Source of the DNA: Neoarius graeffei
Taxonomy: Eukaryota; Chordata; Actinopteri; Siluriformes; Ariidae
Reading direction: 5' to 3'
DNA length: 64,000 nt
Assembly (NCBI RefSeq): GCF_027579695.1
Contig: NC_083587.1
Coordinates: 52,373,021 to 52,437,020, forward strand
The notes under the pieces are model-generated. The model did no database searches. It worked only from the letters and a program-made list of their open reading frames with translations, and was not told the DNA's origin. Position numbers and translations under genes: made by a program. Below are positions 59,525 to 64,000 of the stretch, piece after piece (the first letter of the stretch is position 1; every line of letters starts with the position of its first letter).

Positions 59525-61534
59525 GTAAGTTCATCTACAGGAACTAAAGTGACTTCTTTCCTGCCTTGGGTTCAAAACTAACCAGCTATAAAGAACAGCG
59601 ATGATGAAAATGGGAGAAGGAAGTGCAGCTATGAAGGAGCTGGGGTAGAATTTCAAAGTCTGCGGACTGATGCACTAAAAAATTTGCCCCTCATTGATGT
59701 CAGTCTGGTCTGAAGCATCACCAGTGGAGCTGAGAGTGTGAGGAGGGGTGTAGGGCTGCTGGAACTCCCCACTAGTCAGACAGAACTGAAGAAGCCTTTC
59801 ATATGAGAAATGAAACATCTTCAAGGATTTCACGCAAGTCCAGTTGCCTTCTTTAGCACCTACGGTTTACTATGGCCTGGATGACGGAGAACCTTCACAG
59901 AAACATGGTATAGTCCACTTGCATGTGACGTCACAGCCGATCCAGATTGTAAACAGACGCCATCTTGTCGGTCAAACGCCATATTTCCGCCATCGCAATT
60001 TATCGACACTGACTTTCGTTGTTTTTCGCCCAAATCTGCAAATATTACCGTGCCACAATGCCAGAGAGTTGTATGGCATATAAATGCCACAACAGGAGAG
60101 GTCAGAAATCGGGAAGAAAGTTTCATAGGCTGCCACGGGACCCTGACAGGCGTGCAAAATGGATTGCTGCTATCAGGCATACCATATATACAGTAATAGT
60201 GATCGACTACTGATACTTGATCTAACTGATAATATAAAATATTCAACCATAATCGGCTGGTCAGCGCTATACTAGATACTACTGATATATCTAGTATCAG
60301 TACTAGTACTCAATACTTAAGTGACTTACCCGTCCAATGAGGATTGTTATTTTCTTGTTTACAAGATGCCACATCTGAGGGGGGGCTGACAAATCCTGAA
60401 TTTCTGTAAAGATAACTGTCCAGAGATTTATAAGCACGCAGTGCTTCACCACTGAACAGCGAGGGAAAGTTAATGAGGTAATTATACACATCTGGGTATT
60501 TCACCTCTGGCAGTTCAATATCCACTGACACGGTCGTGAAAACTACGTCCGGTAATCGATAAGGGTCACTAATCTGTAGGTCGTTTATTTTAGACATATA
60601 TCTAGTTATCTGTTCATTAGAAAAATGAGCCGTGTAGTCCGTCGGTTGAAATTGATCCATTTTGTATACGAGTGCAACAATATTCAGCTGTGTCGTTGAC
60701 CTACAAGATGGCGGCTGTTTACATTCCAGCCGGGATTCAGTCACGTGACTGCAAGAGGTCTATACAATGGTGTGCTTCAAACATTGTGGCAACATTTTGG
60801 GGGAAGAACTACGTATGGCTGTGATGGTCAGGTGTCCACATATGTTTGGTCATTATTGTGTGTGTGTTTTTAACCTGGAGTTAAGCTACAGCTACGTTTA
60901 CAGCATTGAGGAGAGTTACATCACCATGAAATACAGGAAGCAGGGTTTTTTAATTTCCTTTCTCTGGTTGTTAAACCTACTTGGTCTTACAAGGCCATTG
61001 TTTCGTCAGATTTCCGTTGAACTAAAATTGACACCTCTTTCTTCTGTTTTACAGTTACTCCTCTAGATGTCATAAAGATCAGACTCCAGGCACAGACCAA
61101 TCCTTTAGTGAAAGGTTAAAAAAAAAAAACCCCACACACACACACACACACAGAGTTTGTATTTTGTGCTGAAATGTATTCCCCCCCCATCATAAATATT
61201 CTAAACTCTGTTGATTTAATGTATATTCAAATGTCCTTCTGTCCTATACTGTAGGTAAATGTTTTGTGTATTGCAATGGCCTGATGGATCATATATGCAT
61301 GTGTGAAAATGGGAACGGGAAAGCCTGGTACAAACCTCGAGGTCATTTTAACGGCACGCTGGTGAGACTCTGGGACTAATTCAGCTGTTATACCGTCACT
61401 ATGAAATTTTAAGAGAGCTGTTATGTGAATGTGAAAACTTTGGTCGTGTGATGTTTTGTGATGCAGGATGCCTTCATCAAGATTGTACGCATGGAAGGGA
61501 TCAAGTCGCTGTGGAGTGGCCTCCCTCCAACACT
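59428..61534 (+). CDS. slc25a40: slc25a40: mitochondrial carrier, first four coding exons (partial)
   Basis: SLC25A39/40 are inner-membrane carriers linked to mitochondrial glutathione import. Exons joined: 59428-59524, 61055-61114, 61255-61361, 61467-61534; phases agree and the frame is open. It starts [19 protein letters not shown], then the first transmembrane helix ([13 protein letters not shown]), the carrier signature [13 protein letters not shown] (Px[DE]xx[KR]), a family-specific loop with [16 protein letters not shown] and the matrix helix with WSGLPPTL. This loop with its cysteines separates SLC25A39/40 from other carriers. The gene continues past the window. It is divergent from dbf4 as in human. 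Confidence 0.93.
59600..59908. repeat. interspersed repeat in slc25a40 intron 1
   Basis: Contains ACTGAAGAAGCCTTTCATATG and AAGTCCAGTTGCCTTCTTTA, strings I recognise as a frequent fish repeat. Class unknown. It is cut by the ISL2EU-like element. Confidence 0.5.
60058..60213 (+). pseudogene. THAP-domain fragment
   Basis: Starts [16 protein letters not shown], then [20 protein letters not shown]: first Cys pair, FHRLP and the invariant Trp of THAP. The second half of the finger (Cys/His) is missing and the frame runs into AT-rich sequence. Confidence 0.75.
60310..60660 (-). pseudogene. N-terminal fragment of a transposon-borne protein
   Basis: Starts [17 protein letters not shown] and includes [18 protein letters not shown] and [14 protein letters not shown] recognise this as the start of large fish/cnidarian repeat proteins that often carry SWIM and YqaJ-nuclease domains further on. 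Those domains are absent here; the sequence loses the family pattern after about residue 100. Confidence 0.55.
60765..61054. other. slc25a40: slc25a40 intron 1, right part
   Basis: Includes GGTCAGGTGTCCACATATG, probably an old Tc1 end. Nothing else seen. Confidence 0.4.
61055..61114 (+). CDS. slc25a40: slc25a40 coding exon 2 (carrier signature)
   Basis: Acceptor TTTTACAG, then (V)[19 protein letters not shown]. Donor AAAG/GTTAAA is GT but weak. Confidence 0.92.
61255..61361 (+). CDS. slc25a40: slc25a40 coding exon 3 (Cys-rich loop)
   Basis: Acceptor ATACTGTAG, donor GTGAGA. Encodes [19 protein letters not shown] and [12 protein letters not shown], the loop specific to SLC25A39/40. Confidence 0.94.
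61467..61534 (+). CDS. slc25a40: slc25a40 coding exon 4
   Basis: Acceptor GTGATGCAG, donor GTTAGT. Encodes [20 protein letters not shown], the matrix helix. Later exons lie outside the window. Confidence 0.93.
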
Positions 61535-61581
61535 GTTAGTCTGTCTTTTTTTTTCATTTATACTTCATGTATTTACACATA

Positions 61582-62050
61582 CAGTACTGCGCAAAAGTCT
61601 TCGGCACATGTAAAGAAATGCTGTCAGCCAAAAATAGCTTTAAAATAATGAAAATATTTCAACATTAAAAAAAATACTAGTAAGCAGTAAAGCATAATAA
61701 ATGAAACAAAGTCAGTATTTGGCGTGAGACGACCCTTTGCTTAAAAAAAAAAATAAAAAAAAAAGTAGTCTGAGGTACAGTGAGTTCAGTTTTATGCGGA
61801 AATGAGCTGTAGGTTTTACTGAGCATCTTACAGAACCAGCCACAGTTCTTCTGGACACTTTGACTGTCACACTCGCTTCTTCATTTTGCACCAAAACCCA
61901 GTAGCCTGGGTTAGAAAACATAATGATTAAAAAAAAAATCTGAAAAGTACTCTCTGATGTAATACGCTGCTCAGATACGCTGTAACATTTGATTTTGTGC
62001 TGGAAAAAAAAAACACGACATAGGATGACTAAGACTTTTGTACAGTACTG
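61582..62050. mobile_element. mariner/Tc1-type MITE
   Basis: CAGTACTGCGCAAAAGTCTT at the left is inverted at AAGACTTTTGTACAGTACTG on the right, flanked by TA (61580-61581 and 62051-62052). About 469 bp, no transposase. Confidence 0.82.
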
Positions 62051-62090
62051 TATGTATATAAATGTTTTATATACTATGAAAAAGAACTAG

Positions 62091-62450
62091 GGGCGGCACG
62101 GTGGTGTAGTGGTTAGCACTGTCGCCTCACAGCAAGAAGGTCCTGGGTTTGAGCCCAGTGGCCGGCGATGGCCTTTCTGTGCGGAGTTTGTATGTTCTCC
62201 CCGTGTCCGCGTGGGTTTCCTCCGGGTGCTCTGGTTTCCCCCACAGTCCAAAGACATGCAGGTTAGGTTAACTGGTGACTCTAAATTGAGCGTAGGTGTG
62301 AATGTGAATGGTTGTCTGTGTCTATGTGTCAGCCCTGTGATGACCTGGCGACTTGTCCAGGGTGTACCCCGCCTTTCGCCCGTAGTCAGCTGGGATAGGC
62401 TCCAGCTTGCCTGCGACCCTGTAGAACAGGATAAAGCGGCTAGAGATAAT
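62091..62450 (+). mobile_element. V-SINE copy
   Basis: Head GGGCGGCACGGTGGTGTAG, conserved centre, end AGCGGCTAGAGATAATGGATG. A 12-bp deletion removes one GTGAGT repeat relative to the other copies. Confidence 0.92.
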
Positions 62451-62947
62451 GGATGAAGGTGAAGCGAGGCAGTAGCCACGGTCATCGTGTTGTAAGAATG
62501 AGTAACAATAATGCACTGCGCATACGCATGCAGGTGTTCCTATTAAAAGGGCTGGTGAGTGTATAGAATTCGATTCACCATTCGAAATAAATGGACGAGA
62601 CTAAAGAAATCGCTTTCAGACATGTTTATGCTTATTACCGAAGGAAAGTGCGCTCCTATTTTAAAATATATTCCAGGTTGTCCCCCTTTCCTCACTTTCT
62701 TCGTCCAGTGGTCCCATGTGTAATGTAGATGTGACGCACTTCCAAGTTGTTACAGAAAGTTGTCGAAAAGATTATTGAGACCACTGAGCTCTAGCGCCGG
62801 GCCATTTCCGGGAAATAAGAGTTTCGGTCATGGTGACAGCGTGTGTATGTCAGCCTCGGTTCGGAGGTTTCAGTTTCGAAAACTGTAAGAGGTAAGAGTA
62901 GAATAATATAAAGTACAGACACTTGGTATATTTTACCTCTGTGATTT
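62451..62947. other. slc25a40 intron, nothing certain
   Basis: An ATG near 62830 opens about 21 codons and stops at a GTAAGAG donor-like site, but it matches no slc25a40 segment. Confidence 0.3.
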
Positions 62948-63313
62948 TTCTCATCTCATCTCATTATCTGTAGCCGCTTTATCCTGTTCTACAGGGTTGC
63001 AGGCAAGCTGGAGCCTATCCCAGCTGACTACGGGCGAAAGGCGGGGTACACCCTGGACAAGTCGCCAGGTCATCACAGGGCTGACACACAGACAACCATT
63101 CACACTCACATTCACACCTACGGTCAATTTAGAGTCACCAGTTAACCCAACCTGCATGTCTTTGGACTGTGGGGGAAACCGGAGCACCCGGAGGAAAAAT
63201 CACGGGGAGAACATGCAAACTCCGCACAGAAAGGCCCTCGCCGGCCACGGGGCTCGAACCCGGACCTTCTTGCTGTGAGGCGACAGCGCTAACCACTACA
63301 CCACCGTGCCGCC
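62948..63313 (-). mobile_element. V-SINE copy
   Basis: Full-length, reversed, with an exact 11-bp duplication CTCTGTGATTT (62937-62947 and 63314-63324). Confidence 0.95.
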
Positions 63314-63489
63314 CTCTGTGATTTATTTTATTTTATTTTTTTAAATTGTTCATTTTTGGATTACGCTTCATATTTGTGGCTACTGCCTCACCGAGTAAAT
63401 ATATATGCTATATTTACTGTATGGACATGGTATCAGAAAACAATTTTATTTATAAGCAGTAGCCACATGTACCCATAGGGTACCTAGTT

Positions 63490-63740
63490 TTCAGCGCTTG
63501 TTTCAAGTTTATTTCTATAGCGCTTTTAACAATAAACATTGTCACAAAGCAGCTTTACAGAATTTGAATGACTTAAAACATGAGCTAATCTATCCCCAAT
63601 GAGCAAGCCTGTGGCGACGGTGGCAAGGAAAAACTCCCTCAGACGACATGAGGAAGAAACCTCGAGAGGAACCAGACTCAAAAGGGAACCCATCCTCATT
63701 TGGGCAACAACAGACAGCATGACTATAACATTAACAGTTT
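63490..63740 (-). mobile_element. L2-type LINE 3' UTR
   Basis: On the minus strand: GAGGTTTCTTCCTCATGTCG, GGGAGTTTTTCCTTGCCACC and GCGCTATAGAAATAAACTTG, the stereotyped 3' UTR of fish L2 elements. No coding part remains. Confidence 0.75.
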
Positions 63741-64000
63741 TAACGTGAAGTCAGTTTCGTTGATGCTAGAAACTCTTCATTGATGGAAACTTGAGTGCAA
63801 AACTGTTCATGACAACTGCAGTCCTAAAGTTAGCAAGTCAACTGTAGTCCTCAGCCGTAAAAGCATTACTGTGAAGGCCTCTGCATGCTCTTGCGACAAG
63901 GCTTTTGCAGACAGCTTTTCGCAGACAGTTGTAATTTATCGTTGAGCGGGGAGTAATAGGCGTGCGCGATGTTATTCACCGGCACAATGCAAGGGGGCGG
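63741..64000. other. slc25a40 intron to window edge
   Basis: No exon or repeat ends recognised. Confidence 0.4.

Larger units (their letters stand above)
59909..60764. mobile_element. ISL2EU-like element, internally deleted
   Basis: Imperfect inverted ends TATAGTCCACTTGCATGTGAC and (inverse of the right) TATAGACCTCTTGCAGTCACG. It carries the start of a THAP protein on plus and the start of a second protein on minus, the two-gene pattern of ISL2EU. Only 856 bp remain, so it cannot move by itself. Confidence 0.6.

Noticed and set aside
59780-59830. Hammerhead ribozyme core (CTGAAGA ... GAAAC)
   Set aside because: The CTGANGA and GAAA strings are in order, but stem II pairs poorly and no stem III or cleavage-site UH could be placed.
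62820-62892. Possible exon starting ATGGTGACAGCGTG and ending at a GTAAGAG donor
   Set aside because: Only about 21 codons, no match to slc25a40, no acceptor, and in a repeat-rich region.

Overview
The window is vertebrate nuclear DNA, almost certainly from a ray-finned (teleost) fish. Intron-split host genes with GT-AG junctions sit among fish-type repeats: V-SINE (DANA/mermaid-like) copies, Tc1 elements with ~200 bp inverted repeats, an L2 LINE, a chromodomain Ty3/Gypsy element, a class I endogenous retrovirus, hAT, Kolobok-like and ISL2EU-like elements, and many MITEs. The abundant GGGCGGCACGGTGGTGTAG SINE makes a catfish plausible, but I cannot prove the species. No bacterial-type genes, operons, CRISPR arrays or canonical RNA genes were found.

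Two host genes are present. The first is dbf4, on the minus strand, rebuilt here as 12 coding exons plus a 5' noncoding exon (about 46.9 kb down to 4.7 kb). The spliced frame is open throughout and predicts 642 residues. It carries Dbf4 motif N, motif M and the C-x2-C-x9-H-x5-H Dbf4 zinc finger (motif C), so it should be the regulatory subunit of the Cdc7 S-phase kinase. The second is slc25a40, on the plus strand, whose first four coding exons lie at 59.4-61.5 kb; it is a mitochondrial SLC25 carrier and runs off the right edge. The genes are divergent, as in human (DBF4/SLC25A40), and probably share the promoter region near 46.9-47.7 kb.

The left third (1-16.8 kb) holds a Tc1 element inside a LINE 3' end, SINEs, the last exons of dbf4, and intronic MITEs. 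One of those carries a captured RecQ-like helicase fragment and another a 55-bp minisatellite. The 25.3-kb fourth coding intron of dbf4 (16803-42146) is a transposon stack. An outer element with 17-bp inverted ends (18838-41672, tentative) contains hAT-A (19661-40950, 8-bp target duplication CCTGGCAG). hAT-A contains hAT-B (19714-30628, duplication CGTCAAAT) and, separately, a near-complete ERV (32348-39256, duplication TGGGG). hAT-B contains a 2.4-kb foldback element (20189-22636) and a complete Ty3/Gypsy chromovirus (22769-28072, duplication ATTTT).

The two LTR elements are the youngest layer: each has two LTRs of equal length in which I see no differences. The Gypsy element carries an 11-nt self-priming site, complementary to its own presumed mRNA 5' end, and a GGGAAAA slippery heptamer at the gag-pol overlap; its pol has one premature TGA. 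The ERV has a tRNA-Trp primer site, an in-frame UAG between gag and pol, an open pol, a gag broken at an 11-C run, and almost no env. The right third (42-64 kb) holds the 5' exons of dbf4, an L2 LINE interrupted by a MITE, a second Tc1 element, an ISL2EU-like element in slc25a40 intron 1, and more SINEs.
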